A stretch of DNA of 64,000 bases from Pezicula radicicola (lineage: Eukaryota > Ascomycota > Leotiomycetes > Helotiales > Dermateaceae), in the NCBI GenBank assembly GCA_003008705.1, contig PDUO01000046.1, positions 186,001 through 250,000 on the forward strand, in the 5' to 3' direction. Positions 1 through 10,527 of the stretch are shown here, one piece after another (positions within the stretch are counted from its first letter, which is position 1; each line of letters begins with the position of its first letter). The notes below the pieces were generated by a model. It saw only the letters and a program-made list of their open reading frames with translations, had not been told where the DNA came from and did no database searches. Made by a program: the position numbers and the translations under genes.

Positions 1-380
1 GCCTTACCTCGCTTAGACACTTTGGTTTGTTACTATAATAGGTGTCTTAGAAGTCCTATTAGGAGGCTGTATGTAGGTCTCCGACTAAGACTGACCTTGG
101 TTTGTAGGTAAGAATGGGGACACCGGTAGGGGGAAAGGCCCAGGCGGGGCCGGCTCTAATTACGGTCATTATTCAACGAGATGCCGTTCCTTGAGTTATA
201 CCGGCCGGATATTTCTACAGGCGAGGCCGCCGGTTACCACATCCCAAGTTGACTTATAGCAGTTAAACAACGCCACCACAGCATAAGACATTGGCCGTGG
301 AATCTTCTTAACTCAACGCTTCTCACTCCCTTTGATCTTCCACCCTTACAAGTCCTTACCTAATAACTCATACCGTCAAG
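1..380. other. 5' flank of first gene
   Basis: No gene is visible. The stretch is GC-richer around 115-240 than most gaps here. It ends in a pyrimidine-rich leader running up to the start codon of the next gene, so it is probably promoter and 5' UTR. Confidence 0.4.
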
Positions 381-1445
381 ATGACTCTTGCTCCTGCTGG
401 TGTCCATCTGGTTGGCTCTGTCTGCCTAGACAGCACGAAAGAAGTATTTGACAGCATCGCTGAGAATATCCCGAACCATATCAAAAACATCCCCGATGGC
501 GAGACAGGCGACCGACAGTTTTGGATTAGTTGGCAAGCAAACACATTCAAACATGTTCCTCGTCTCCAGCGACCAATCGACAGTGGACTTGAACCCGAGG
601 CCGTTCCATCGGTACCGCTTGAGAATATTGCAGCTATGGTCGGGGAGATTGAAACTGGCTATGACAAGACGGCCTTGGAATCGTACTCGCTTTTCGCAGA
701 GATGAAGAAGGCTGGCAAGATTCCGGTGCACACTCGCTTTCAAGTATCCGTGCCGACCCCTCTTGCAGCAGTCTCTAGAGCCATTGTTCCGCATTATGCA
801 GCAGCCGTTGAGCCCATGTGGGAAGTTGCTCTTTACCGTAACTTGCGCAATATCCAAGACAAAATTCCACATTCGGAATTGGCCATCCAGTTCGACATTG
901 CGAACGAGGTATTCTTCATTGAGGGCGGACACGACGCTCTTCCATTTGATAAGATGCAGCCGGAACATGCAGCCTTTGGAGATTCCGGACCGTGGTTTGA
1001 GAACGTGGAAAAAGGCACTTTTGATCGCTTAGTACGTGTTGCCAGCAATGGTCATGTAGATGACGATGTCACTATGGGTTTTCATCTCTGTTATGGTGAT
1101 CAAAGCCACAAACATTTCAAAGAACCTGAAGATACCACCATCCTGGCGAAATTTATCGAGGTCCTTCTTACCAGAGTGGACCGTAAAGTGGATTGGATTC
1201 ATTTGCCAGTACCGAAAAGCCGAACGGATCTAGAATATTATACACCTTTAGGAAGAGTTGTTCCATTGCTCAAGGAGAAAGGAACGACTCTTTACGTTGG
1301 ATTGGTGCATGGGAATGATCTAAAGGGTACGCAAACAAGAATTGAGCAAGCGGCAAAAGTTCTTGGGAAGGATGTTTCCTGGGGTGTGGCAACGGAATGT
1401 GGCATAGGCAGAACTCCAAGGGAAGAACTTCCTAGCATTTTTTAA
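381..1445 (+). CDS. MetE/UROD-like TIM-barrel protein
   Basis: Single-exon reading frame of 354 aa opening in a good context (gtcaagATGa). The sequence reads like a fungal cobalamin-independent methionine-synthase/UROD-like barrel. It has a short N-terminal GSVCL strand, an NIPDGETGDR turn near residue 35, a QFDIANEVFF core strand near 170, and a C-terminal GVATECGIGR strand. That last strand sits where MetE proteins place a zinc-ligand cysteine. At 354 aa it is half a MetE, like the stand-alone family members that act on other C1 or thioether substrates. The substrate is unknown and methionine synthesis itself is unlikely. It is the first of seven contiguous metabolic genes and is followed by an SDR on the other strand. 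The family call is fairly sure and the role is inference. Confidence 0.8.
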   Translation: MTLAPAGVHLVGSVCLDSTKEVFDSIAENIPNHIKNIPDGETGDRQFWISWQANTFKHVPRLQRPIDSGLEPEAVPSVPLENIAAMVGEIETGYDKTALESYSLFAEMKKAGKIPVHTRFQVSVPTPLAAVSRAIVPHYAAAVEPMWEVALYRNLRNIQDKIPHSELAIQFDIANEVFFIEGGHDALPFDKMQPEHAAFGDSGPWFENVEKGTFDRLVRVASNGHVDDDVTMGFHLCYGDQSHKHFKEPEDTTILAKFIEVLLTRVDRKVDWIHLPVPKSRTDLEYYTPLGRVVPLLKEKGTTLYVGLVHGNDLKGTQTRIEQAAKVLGKDVSWGVATECGIGRTPREELPSIF

Positions 1446-2054
1446 ATTTGCAAATCAGTATCTAGCCCAGTTGTTTAAAATAGCCGGAGTGTTATAAATG
1501 TGAAGCTTATATTGCTTAAAACCTCTACATAGGCTTGAATCAGGTTCTCTTTCTGAGACACTTTAAAAACCCTACAACCAATAAGTAAAACTACAGCAGC
1601 ACCATGATTCAAACAAAATATTTCAGCTTAATAATACATTTAAATTCAGATAAGCCGAACTTGAGTTGACGGCGTACGAAGTCAGACTTTCTGAGACAGC
1701 ATCAAATTCACCGACATTTCGTTAATTTATGTCATCACCAACATAGATTCGTGACTTCATAGTGACATTTATTATTTCACCTGGCATATAAGTCCCTCGA
1801 CACATACCATGCTCATATCTAGCTATACGAGCAGCCAGCCTCAAAATTAAGCGCGCAATACTCCATTATTGACTATGACCACTACTAAACAATATATGAA
1901 GTGAACTCTGCAAGGGCACATTTGCTTGAGCAAGACCTGATATTTTATACCAGACATCATACCCAGGCAAAGCGGGAACACATCTATATATAAAGTTATC
2001 ATGAAGAAATAAAAAACGCCTACAGCGGCTACAGGCTACAGTAGAGTATTAGAT
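1446..2054. other. Convergent intergenic gap
   Basis: AT-rich spacer between the 3' ends of the MetE-like gene and the SDR gene. I see no open frame, repeat or RNA gene. It presumably holds both 3' UTRs. Confidence 0.4.
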
Positions 2055-2967
2055 CTAGACGCCGCCCTCCTTGGCCTTGGGTGGCTCCGCATAGGCCTGT
2101 GCCCAAATCTTTCCAGCCTCAGTCATCAACCACTTAATATTCTCACTGCCATACTCAGGTGCTTTCCTGAGCACGACCTGATCAAGAGTAACTTCCACTG
2201 TCTGACCTGTCATTGTATCATCGTCTAGAAACATGTCGTATGCCTTAAGAGCAGTGCTCATTGGTGTGATTTGCTCCTTAGGGAATAGATCTAGAACCGA
2301 CTTGGGACACAGATTGGTTACAATGAAGGCCGGCGAGATGGAGTTGACAGTCACGTTCTCCTTTTCTAAGAATACGGGTCCCACACTGCGAGTGAGACCA
2401 ATTAGAGCGTGCTTTGCTGTGATATATTGAGGGTTAACGATATGAGGGCTATTGAAAAAATGTTTGTTAGTCTGGCAAATCCGATAAATGACCTGTTGTA
2501 AAAACGTACTAGAATGATGCTGTAGAGGCTGTAATGACAACCTTTCCACCCCTCGTGGGATTCTTACGTGCATAGTGCTTGAAGAGCCATACCCCTTGAA
2601 TGACAGCTTCAAGATCTACTTCCATTGTTTTTGTGTTCAATGGCTTGATGTCACCGTGCTCGTCCAGATCCTCATGGTCTTGATACATGTTTTGTCTATC
2701 ATCAATTCCAGCATTTGCAGCAAAGAAATCCAGTCGGTTTCCGCCCCACGTAAAAGCATGCTTGAAGAGTGCGACCTGGTCTGAGTACTTGGAGACATCA
2801 GCACGATGAAAGAGTGTGTCAGGGCCGAGTTCATTTGCGACTTCAGCTCCAAGTTTTTCGTTCACGTCGGCAATCGCTACTCGGTAACCCTTTTCAAGGA
2901 GATGCTTTGTCAGAGTATATCCAATTCCAGACGCACCACCTGTTACTAAAGCAACCGGCTTGGACAT
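2055..2967 (-). CDS. Short-chain dehydrogenase/reductase (15-PGDH-like)
   Basis: Two coding exons, 2967-2510 and 2448-2055, joined by a 61-nt intron (GTACGT...CAATAG) to give 283 aa. Classical SDR features are visible: the nucleotide-binding TGGASGIG at residues 9-16, the NAG motif (AANAG), a catalytic serine region (ITASTAS), and the active-site Y161-x3-K165 (YITAK). The intron falls between the serine strand and the active-site helix. Overall it resembles NAD-dependent 15-hydroxyprostaglandin-dehydrogenase-like fungal SDRs, oxidising or reducing a small alcohol or ketone. A longer frame opens upstream to 3249 but has no domain support, so the ATG before SKPVALVTGG is the start. It is divergent from the hydrolase gene at 3725. 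The substrate is unknown. Confidence 0.85.
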
Positions 2968-3724
2968 TTTGAGGTAATTGCTAACAGGTATACAAAATAA
3001 CTGCATGTGAACCCAAGAAGTTTTTGTATGAGGCTTGACGTATTCTAGTAGAGATGGTGATACTCGGATATCAAGCTCAGAAGATGTAAAAAGATAGATA
3101 GTTGGTTCATGAGGATCTTCGTCACAGATCCTACTTGATCTGCAATTTATAGCGGCACTTGCTGAGGAGGGATTCGAGCGGGATTTAGAGTTAGAACTGG
3201 TGAAGGTGAGTAGCTGTAGGTCATGCGTAGAGTATTTCCCTCCGTTCATGATGGAATCGCGGCGACACCTAGGATGACGATGTGATGCCGTGCGGAGGCA
3301 AGTGAATGCTGATGTCTCAATAATGCCGACTTGGCCGGCGTTTCAAATTCATTTTGCGGAGGATTGCTTTCTTACTTGAATTATTGCCGTATCCGTTACA
3401 CTCCACCCAACCTCCGTGATCTGGGAGACAATAGCTGAGGACTGGAATGCCGCGGGAGCTCGTGGGTCTGTGACTCTGTTGCTATCAATGGTTAGTTCTT
3501 GCCGTCCTGGTTGTTGCTATAAATGATATCAAGAAGTCTTTAGTAGTCTTGCAATCTTATAAATATCGTGCGACTTCTTCTTGACATCTTAAACTCAAGG
3601 CTTGCTTGTGCCATTCCTCGTCCTCATCTTTATTAAACAGAATCGCTACAAATACAAACACACAAGAGGCAAATAATTTACCCTAACTTGGTTCTCAATA
3701 GTCACTAACTTTCCAGCCGTATAG
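2968..3724. promoter_or_regulatory. Divergent promoter region, SDR / MBL hydrolase
   Basis: About 750 nt separate two divergently transcribed cluster genes, so this is a shared upstream region. An open frame on the minus strand (2968-3249) extends the SDR frame upstream but lacks domain features and is probably 5' UTR. I could not pick out a convincing binding site. Confidence 0.45.
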
Positions 3725-4734
3725 ATGCCTCAACATAGCCACGCGCAAATGGGTGTCGGCCCAGGGGAGCCAGAATCGACTGTTGGTGCAACCTACGTCG
3801 AGCCATCTGCAACCAGAATCCTAGGCCCAAGAGAAAGATCGCGTCCCTATATACTCTCAACATCACCAAACCCTACTTCTTACAAAGACTGAGCGAGCGC
3901 ACATATTTCTTCGGCGGTGGCTTCTACACCACTACTTTCTATGTCGGCGACGAGGGTGTCCTGCTTCTGGATGCTCCTGAGAACCAAGGGCAGAACATTG
4001 TCGATGCTATTGCCTCTGTAACACCCTTGCATGTGACTGCAGTAGTTTATTCACATAATCATGCCGACCACATTATGTCTGCGAATGTCGCCATGAATGC
4101 AGCAAAGAAGGCTGGTGTTAAGCACATCCGCATCATTGCATCAACGGCTACAGACACCAAGCAAAAGCTCTTGAAATGTACACTCCCAGCGCCGACGGAG
4201 ACCGTGCAATGGCCAAATGGTTCTTTCCAATTTGAAAATCTCACTGTTCAGTTCAACGGCTTCGAGAGAGCTGCTCACTGTGACGATGCTGGAACATGGC
4301 TGTTGGTGCAGGAGAAGGTCGTTCATCACCCCGATCTTCTCAATGGCGACCAACCACCATTCTGGAGATTTGCCACGGCAGAGAACTATCTCTACTACCG
4401 CCCAAACATCAACCAGCTCGGATCCCTGGACTACATCCACCACACTGGTGGCCATGGAAACGTTGGCCAGAAAGAGGATATCAAATTCTACAACGAATAT
4501 CTTGATGATCTCGAGGTGGCTGTCAAGAAGGCTAAGAAGACAGTGGTCTTTGCCAAGGATGTTAACTTGGCCGATGTCAATAATCATGCCTCGCTAATGG
4601 TGCCGTGGCTCGGTAACCTTGGCGCTGCGGTGTTAGATATATTACGACCGAAGTACGGCAAGTTCTATGGTTTTGAAATGTCGACTCCAGCAAATGCAGA
4701 GATGGTTGCTTTATCGTCAGTCTCGTATCGTTGA
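3725..4734 (+). CDS. Metallo-beta-lactamase-fold hydrolase, broken N-terminal frame
   Basis: The core reads from about 3841 to 4734 and carries the signature SHNHADH metal-binding motif (HxHxDH) encoded near 4051-4071. It also has an upstream FGGGFYTTTFYVGDEGVLL strand pair and a later HHTGGHG segment supplying another histidine. This places it among MBL-fold hydrolases with two metal ions. The only good ATG (3725, MPQHSHAQ) is in a different frame from the core. Two explanations fit. One is a 2-nt TA gain in the TATATA at about 3849-3855. The other is a 50-nt intron from GTTGGT (after GAATCGACT) to the CCCAAG acceptor, with weak signals. Without either, translation would have to start inside the domain at 4027, which would remove the first strands. 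It neighbours the SDR and P450. Confidence 0.7.
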
Positions 4735-5261
4735 AGATACTATATCTGTAGAACTTAGGTATATACCAATAAAGGTTGTTGTTGAGACAATTCGAGAAAA
4801 TACATATACTTTTAGCAGTAAGATTCTTGGGGTGTCGAATTCCGAGAAAGACATAGCACTACGAGTAGCGTACAAAGGAACATTTAGAATTATTCTAATA
4901 GATATTTCTACGTAATAATTAATTTTACTTATAGAAACCTAGGTATAAAAATCCTATAATTATCCATTATTAGCACGGAGAGACGGGGGGGCGGCATTTT
5001 CCTCAGTTCGTTTTCGCACACGGACTTTCCTTATCTCTCTGCGACAACCTTTTTCCCCGCGCTGTGGACCCGCGCGCGAGAGATCCCCGGATTCCCAGCT
5101 TACGAAAGAATACGACTCAGTCTCAGTCATTTATAAATGCAAGTAGGTAGTACCTAAGTATGTTTATTATCATGTCTGCCCATTGAACCAACATTTCTAC
5201 TCAAAAGTCATTTGCTTCTCCTAGAATCTTATTCCTTTACTAATAAAAAAATTGAAACACC
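4735..5261. other. Intergenic gap before P450
   Basis: This is the 3' flank of the hydrolase and the promoter of the P450. A GC-rich patch with cgcgcgag lies near 5071-5085 and the rest is AT-rich. No gene is seen. Confidence 0.4.
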
Positions 5262-7030
5262 ATGGCGCACACTCTCGCCTATTCTGTTCTCTTCATAATC
5301 GTGACTTTCACATTGCATTGGGCAGTCGCAAAGATCCGCTTTAACAGAAAGTACAGATTACCAAATGTCGTTCCTGGCTGGCCAATTATTGGGAATACGC
5401 TAGATGTGCCGTACCCAGCAGGCGTGTGGGGGATTGGTATGGCTAAAACATATGGTGAAATGTGAGAACTGGAAGCCCGTCTCTATATCTACATGTCTGA
5501 CTCGTCAATTCTTTTTAGGTACACTCTCAACATCGGAACTAGGAGACTGGTATATCTTAACTCGTCTCGTGTCATAACAGACCTGCTAGAAAAGCGTGCT
5601 GCGATATATTCATCACGTCCATGGCGTCCAATGCTTAATGATATCATGTCTGGCGGCTCTCGTATCGTGTTTATGGGATACACTAATAAATGGCGCAATC
5701 AGCGGAAAATTATGCATTCAATTCTAAATGAAAAACAGGCAGAGGCAAAGTTTGTTCCATTTCAAGACTTAGAGGCTAAACAGCTAGTATACGATATATG
5801 GAAGGAACCCGAGAACTTCCATAAAGCTGGTCAACGCTTTTCCAACTCTGTGATCTTGTCTGTCATCTTTGGACGTCGGGCAAAAAAAGACGATAAGCTT
5901 CTGCAGTTTATTCTTAGCTATACAAACATTCTTGGCGAATACCAATTCAGTCCGCTAAAAAGCCCTGCCGATATCTTCACTCCGCTATCAAGAATACCCA
6001 AGTTTCTGCAGTGGTGGAGACCGTTTGGCGAAAGGTTCTTCCAAAAACATGTTGCGTGCGTCTCCTATCCAACAATATAACCTTTGATCACTGTTTCTGT
6101 ACTCGGGCTGACTAGACCAAAAGCATGTTTCAAGAAGAATATGATGCACTGCTTGACAAGATGGATAAGGGCATTGCAAAACCTTGTTTTGCAGCAGATG
6201 TGATACGCGGTGCGGCGAAGAAGGAGTTTAACATTACTGAAGTTGAAAAAATCTACACTTGGACTTCCCTAATTGAAGCCGGTAGTGATACCTCTCGGGT
6301 TGCGGTTTTGCAGATGATAGCTGGTGCAGCATGCTACCCGCGGTGGGCTGAAAAAGCCAGAACTCTTTTGGATGAAGTGTGCGGCGCCAATGCTGAGAGG
6401 TTACCAACACTCGCAGATAGGCCGAAATTGCCATACATCACAGCAGTAATGAAAGAGACGCTGCGCTGGCGGCCATTCCTGCAATCTGGCGTATCACACG
6501 TTCTAACGCAGGACGATGAATATGAGGGATACAGGTTCCCTGCCGGCACAGAGTTTACCTGGAACGCTTATTCTATTGCCTTAAACGAGGAGGAGTACTC
6601 CAACCCTTTGAGATTTGAGCCTGAGAGATTTATGGACAATGAGTTGAAGAAGCCAACAAAGGGGCACTGGGCATTTGGAGCTGGTATGCCAATACTATAA
6701 GTGAACGGCAACGAGGTTGAATATTACATGCTAATGAGACTAGGTCGTCGTGTATGCGTGGGACTAAATGTTGGCGTGAACAACGTGTGGATCGCCGCTG
6801 CAACTATCCTATACTGCTTCGATATTGCAGAGGACCCAGTAAGTGTTGTAAACCCTTGAATCTATAGTACGTCAAGGCTTATTATGCAGAACCATCCGAT
6901 CGATCAAATCAACACCCTTTGGGAAGACCCCACAAACGCTCCATTCAAGGTCAAGATCACACCTCGAAGCCCGGCACATATCGATCTCATAAAAAGAGAA
7001 GGAGCCATTGCTCTTACAGCAGACTACTAG
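5262..7030 (+). CDS. Cytochrome P450 monooxygenase
   Basis: Five exons: 5262-5461, 5519-6055, 6124-6683, 6744-6838 and 6890-7030, giving 510 aa, the usual size for a microsomal P450. It has an N-terminal membrane anchor (LAYSVLFIIVTFTLHWAVA), then a proline-rich hinge (LPNVVPGWPIIGN). The I-helix oxygen motif reads AGSDTS, the ExxR motif is KETLR, and the PERF motif is PERF. The heme-binding loop FGAGRRVCVG has its cysteine thiolate at about residue 437 and is created by splicing of intron 3. The second intron is the least certain: I chose GTGCGT with a CAAAAG acceptor, but a TAG acceptor 8 nt upstream exists. It resembles fungal P450s of the O-methylsterigmatocystin-oxidoreductase type. Its role is probably hydroxylation in the local pathway, with unknown substrate. 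Confidence 0.9.
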
Positions 7031-8155
7031 TGGGACCATTGTACTTAGATTAGCATCTATAAAAACTTATCTTTTGCTAAGTCTTATACTCTTATGTATT
7101 ATCATAAGGAGTTAGCTCTTAAAGTTTGTGAAGACGTATCAATGTTATAAATGTCGTCGCGGATGAAAGCAGTTCCCAGTCAAAAATAATAGCCAAGAGC
7201 CAAGTCCTATAAGTACAGACAAGAGGTAGGGCCAATACTAGATTCATGTCAGTGACTTTTAACTTTTAATGACGGAAATAAGGATCATCACCCTCTGATG
7301 CACACATTCGTGCAAGAGCAGTAGAGCAACAGGATCATACCCGCTGCCACAGTGATCAGTTTAAGGGCTCATTTGGGTTATTCGATGGTTGAGGAACTAG
7401 GATGATATCAGCATCTTTTCCTGTCCTTTTTTGAGGTGAGTGAAATTGTTCACATTTTCTTGGGTATTATCAACTAATGTGGCATCTGGAGATAAATGCG
7501 AGATACATCTAGTCCAGGGAGAGTGATATCTATGCTCTTACACTTATTCCATAATTGCTCCCACAGAGAGTCAAATTAGCCTCTGAGGGTGGTGTACCGC
7601 TTTGACGGGGAAAGATCTAAGCGAGCCCATATAAGCGAGCATTGGCTTGAGGGTGAAGTGGGGGTAGGGACGGAGTTATAAATTTAGCGAGCACGGCATT
7701 TCGACCATTTTAGTTTGACCTTCTGTTCCTTGGTGGTGCTGTCAAGTACTCACGACAATTCCTAGCTAAAGTCACCAAAATATGTCGCTTTGCTCAATTC
7801 ATAATCACACTCACAGATATACAACCCAAAATATATCAGAATGGGAGAAGTCTTACTTCCGTTCAATACACATACCTTCCACTGGACCGATGCCGAATCC
7901 AAAAAGACCACACACCCTAAAGACCCTTAAGAGTACTGTACATACAAGGTTTTAGCAATAAATACCGATCAAGATTTATCCAAGGTGCTCTTCGTTTATG
8001 GCTTGTGAATATCAAGTTTGCTTATATCTTAATTGTCTAATTCGTCCCAAACCTCAAACTTCAAACAGTCTTATGTAACGTTATACTGGGCAGTACATCC
8101 CAGTTTCCAATGTACATGATTAAGCTAGAATCTGTGAAAGCCATTTATCATCCAA
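7031..8155. other. Intergenic gap with AAGCGAGC motifs
   Basis: No gene is seen between the convergent P450 and carboxylesterase. Three copies of an AGCGAGC core occur at 7619-7626, 7633-7640 and 7686-7692. The same octamer recurs in the gene-poor half of the window, suggesting a transposon relic here. Confidence 0.4.
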
Positions 8156-9969
8156 TTATTCCACTACAATTTCACCTCTCATAGCCTCGCCAAGCTCGGA
8201 GATGGCATTCTGCAACGACTCGCAAAGCTGGAGACCCTTGAAGGCAGGCTTGGATTTCTCAGAAGCCTCGCCGTTCTTGGCATTGGGACCGAAGAACATG
8301 AGCGTGGAATCTCCTGAGGGATCCTGAGTATATGGTGTCCATGGCTTGCCGCCATTAATAAAGGTCAACCAGTATGTGGCAATCTTCTCCGCCATCTTAG
8401 CGAGAGGCTCCGGAAGATGCTCTTGATATGTTAAGAAGATGTAGAGAAGATCGACGGTGTGATGAGCCTTGCCCTTGTTTGGTCCATCGAATGGATTGCC
8501 TTCGGAGAGATGGTAGTAGAAGACCTCTCCATTGGAGAAAGACTTAGCCACAGCCTGTATTGGTTGAGACCACTCCGAGTCACCGATGAACTTGATGATG
8601 CCATCAAAGAACTCACGAGGAGATGCCTCTGCGGTCATTCCGTAAAAGTTTAAGACTTGTTCGGCAGTCGTTTTGCCTAACTTATTAACTGCAAGCGGAT
8701 ATAGCTTCTCGTATGTCCAACCCATGTGCTGAAGTTGCATAGCAAATATCAGACCTTCAGTAGCACAGTCTCCAATCAACAATCTCTTAATGCTTGAAGA
8801 ATATTTCTGAGCTGAAATTGTGGCGGTTCTCGGACGGGATGTCAGGAAATATCCATCGACAGTTCCTTGCCATGATGGAACCGGCGATTTAAGGGCCGGT
8901 AGGTAAGTGCTAACAAGCTCCTCCCCAGGCACATTTCTAATTGCTTGAAGTCGTTCTGCTGGGGAAGCCGTGGCTGGGATTTTGAGGAAACTAGTAATCT
9001 TGTTGTAAATTCCCTCTTGGTGCTTGAACGGACGGACTGTGAGGGGTGCAACACCAGATTGAAGAATGGCCTGGCTAAATGGAAGTTCCTCAAGTGTAGA
9101 GCATAGAGTGATGTGAGTGTCGACTTTATAGCTTGTCAGTGGATTAATTTGAAGTGATCGGATGAGACTTACCCGAACCCGCACTCTCAGCCATGGCCGT
9201 GATACGATTTGGATCACCTCCGAAAGCCCTGATGTTCTTCTTGATCCATTCATAGGCAACAAGTTGGTCACGGATACCGTAATTTCCAACACCCTTGTCT
9301 CCGGCAGCTTCATTGTCTTGCTTGATATCATCTGAAGCCAAAAACCCAAATATCCCCAGGCGGTAGCTACAGTTAATCAGTAAACGCAGCCAAATAAGGA
9401 TCATCATCGCATTACTTGATTGTAACTAAGACGGTGTCCAGCCCATTCTCAACCGCAAAGTTGACCAAAGGAGCACCGTCGTATCCAGACTCTGAACTGC
9501 TGCCAATGCAGTTTCCACCTCTGTATTGAAATTAGTAAATACTTCCAAGTATATCCAAGTTTTATGAATACATACCCGTGCACCCAGACAGCGACAGGAA
9601 AATTGCTGTCAGGGGTGGCACCTTTAGGGGTTGTGATGTTCAGGTTCAGACATTCTAAATCGTTCATATTGTAATCATGGAGAGGAGGTAATGGCTTTTG
9701 CACAATAGATCCTCCGATCACCATGCGCGGGAAAGGGCAGATTGGACTGGTTCACCCGGTTAGTTCATTTGACAATGGATCAGCCTTAGGAGAAATTACC
9801 CATATTTAGTGGCATCCCATTCCCCATCTGTCAAAGATTCCAAAAGCTTAGATTGTCTAAACCTAGCGGGAACAGTGGCATACGGAATACCAAGGTATTG
9901 TTCAACCTTGGGGTACTTCTCGGAGCCTTTGCCCTTCACAACTCCAAAGCCTGGAACGGAACGTTGCAT
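8156..9969 (-). CDS. Type-B carboxylesterase/lipase
   Basis: Five exons on the minus strand: 9969-9800, 9746-9576, 9520-9416, 9366-9173 and 9123-8156, giving 535 aa, typical of the fungal type-B carboxylesterase family (alpha/beta hydrolase). The oxyanion-hole motif VHGGGN is at about residue 112. The nucleophile elbow AESAGS puts the catalytic serine near residue 210. Other family segments are YGIRDQLVAYEWIKKNI and FGGDPNRIT. No signal peptide is apparent (MQRSVPGFG), so it is probably cytosolic. It would hydrolyse an ester or lactone, perhaps opening the substrate of the adjacent oxidoreductases. A near-perfect 44-nt palindrome lies about 200 nt upstream of the start. All introns are GT-AG with consistent phase. 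Confidence 0.9.
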
Positions 9970-10527
9970 TTTGTAAAAATTGATTTCTTGAGAACAGTAT
10001 CTCTGATGTGATAAGGATCGAAGGGCCTTGTGTTTGTAATTTAACGTCTCCTTTCAGCGGACGCCGTCTACTACTTATACTTATCCTCGAACCAGTCCTT
10101 GATCCTCCTAAACATCTAGGCACTTGGCAGCCAAGTGACTTGTTAATAGTTTCCCGGCCGTTCGGCAATTACAAGCACCGGGAATTTATTCCCAGTGCTT
10201 GTAATTGCGTCGCGAGTTCACGAACTTTGAAACAGAACGGGACTTCAGGAAATAGTGTTTGACATTAAACTTTCTCAACATGAACAAAAAATCGTCAATA
10301 TTCGAGGGAAGGGATATGTCTGGCAATTAAAATTGGAAAGGGAAAGCCGTCCGCACGATCGGACGACGCAAGTACTCAACAGTAGAATTTAGTGTCGCCT
10401 ATGTTCTTTACAACATGCCGTTAATTACAAGTACTCATAAAATGCAATGGGCTCTGGCTATTTCTATTTATGTACAAATATGACCTGTCCGTTTTCTAAC
10501 GAGATCTAAAGAATAATATCGACCGAT
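9970..10527. promoter_or_regulatory. Carboxylesterase promoter region
   Basis: Upstream region of the carboxylesterase and 3' flank of the next minus-strand gene. Its one striking feature is the palindrome at 10165-10208. No coding frame has support. Confidence 0.4.
10165..10208. repeat. 44-nt near-perfect palindrome
   Basis: Arms of 21 nt (gcaattacaagcac, one mismatched base, gggaat) flank a 2-nt TT centre. The right arm is the exact reverse complement except for a C/A mismatch at arm position 15. It lies about 196 nt upstream of the carboxylesterase start. It could be a dimeric regulator site, a cruciform-forming sequence, or the fused ends of a fold-back element. Confidence 0.85.

Noticed and set aside
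426..968. 180-aa minus-strand frame inside the MetE-like gene
   Set aside because: Antisense shadow of a well-supported coding gene with no domain of its own.
2968..3249. Upstream extension of the first SDR to a 3249 start
   Set aside because: The added 94 residues are Ser-rich without homologous features, and the internal ATG gives the canonical SDR N-terminus.
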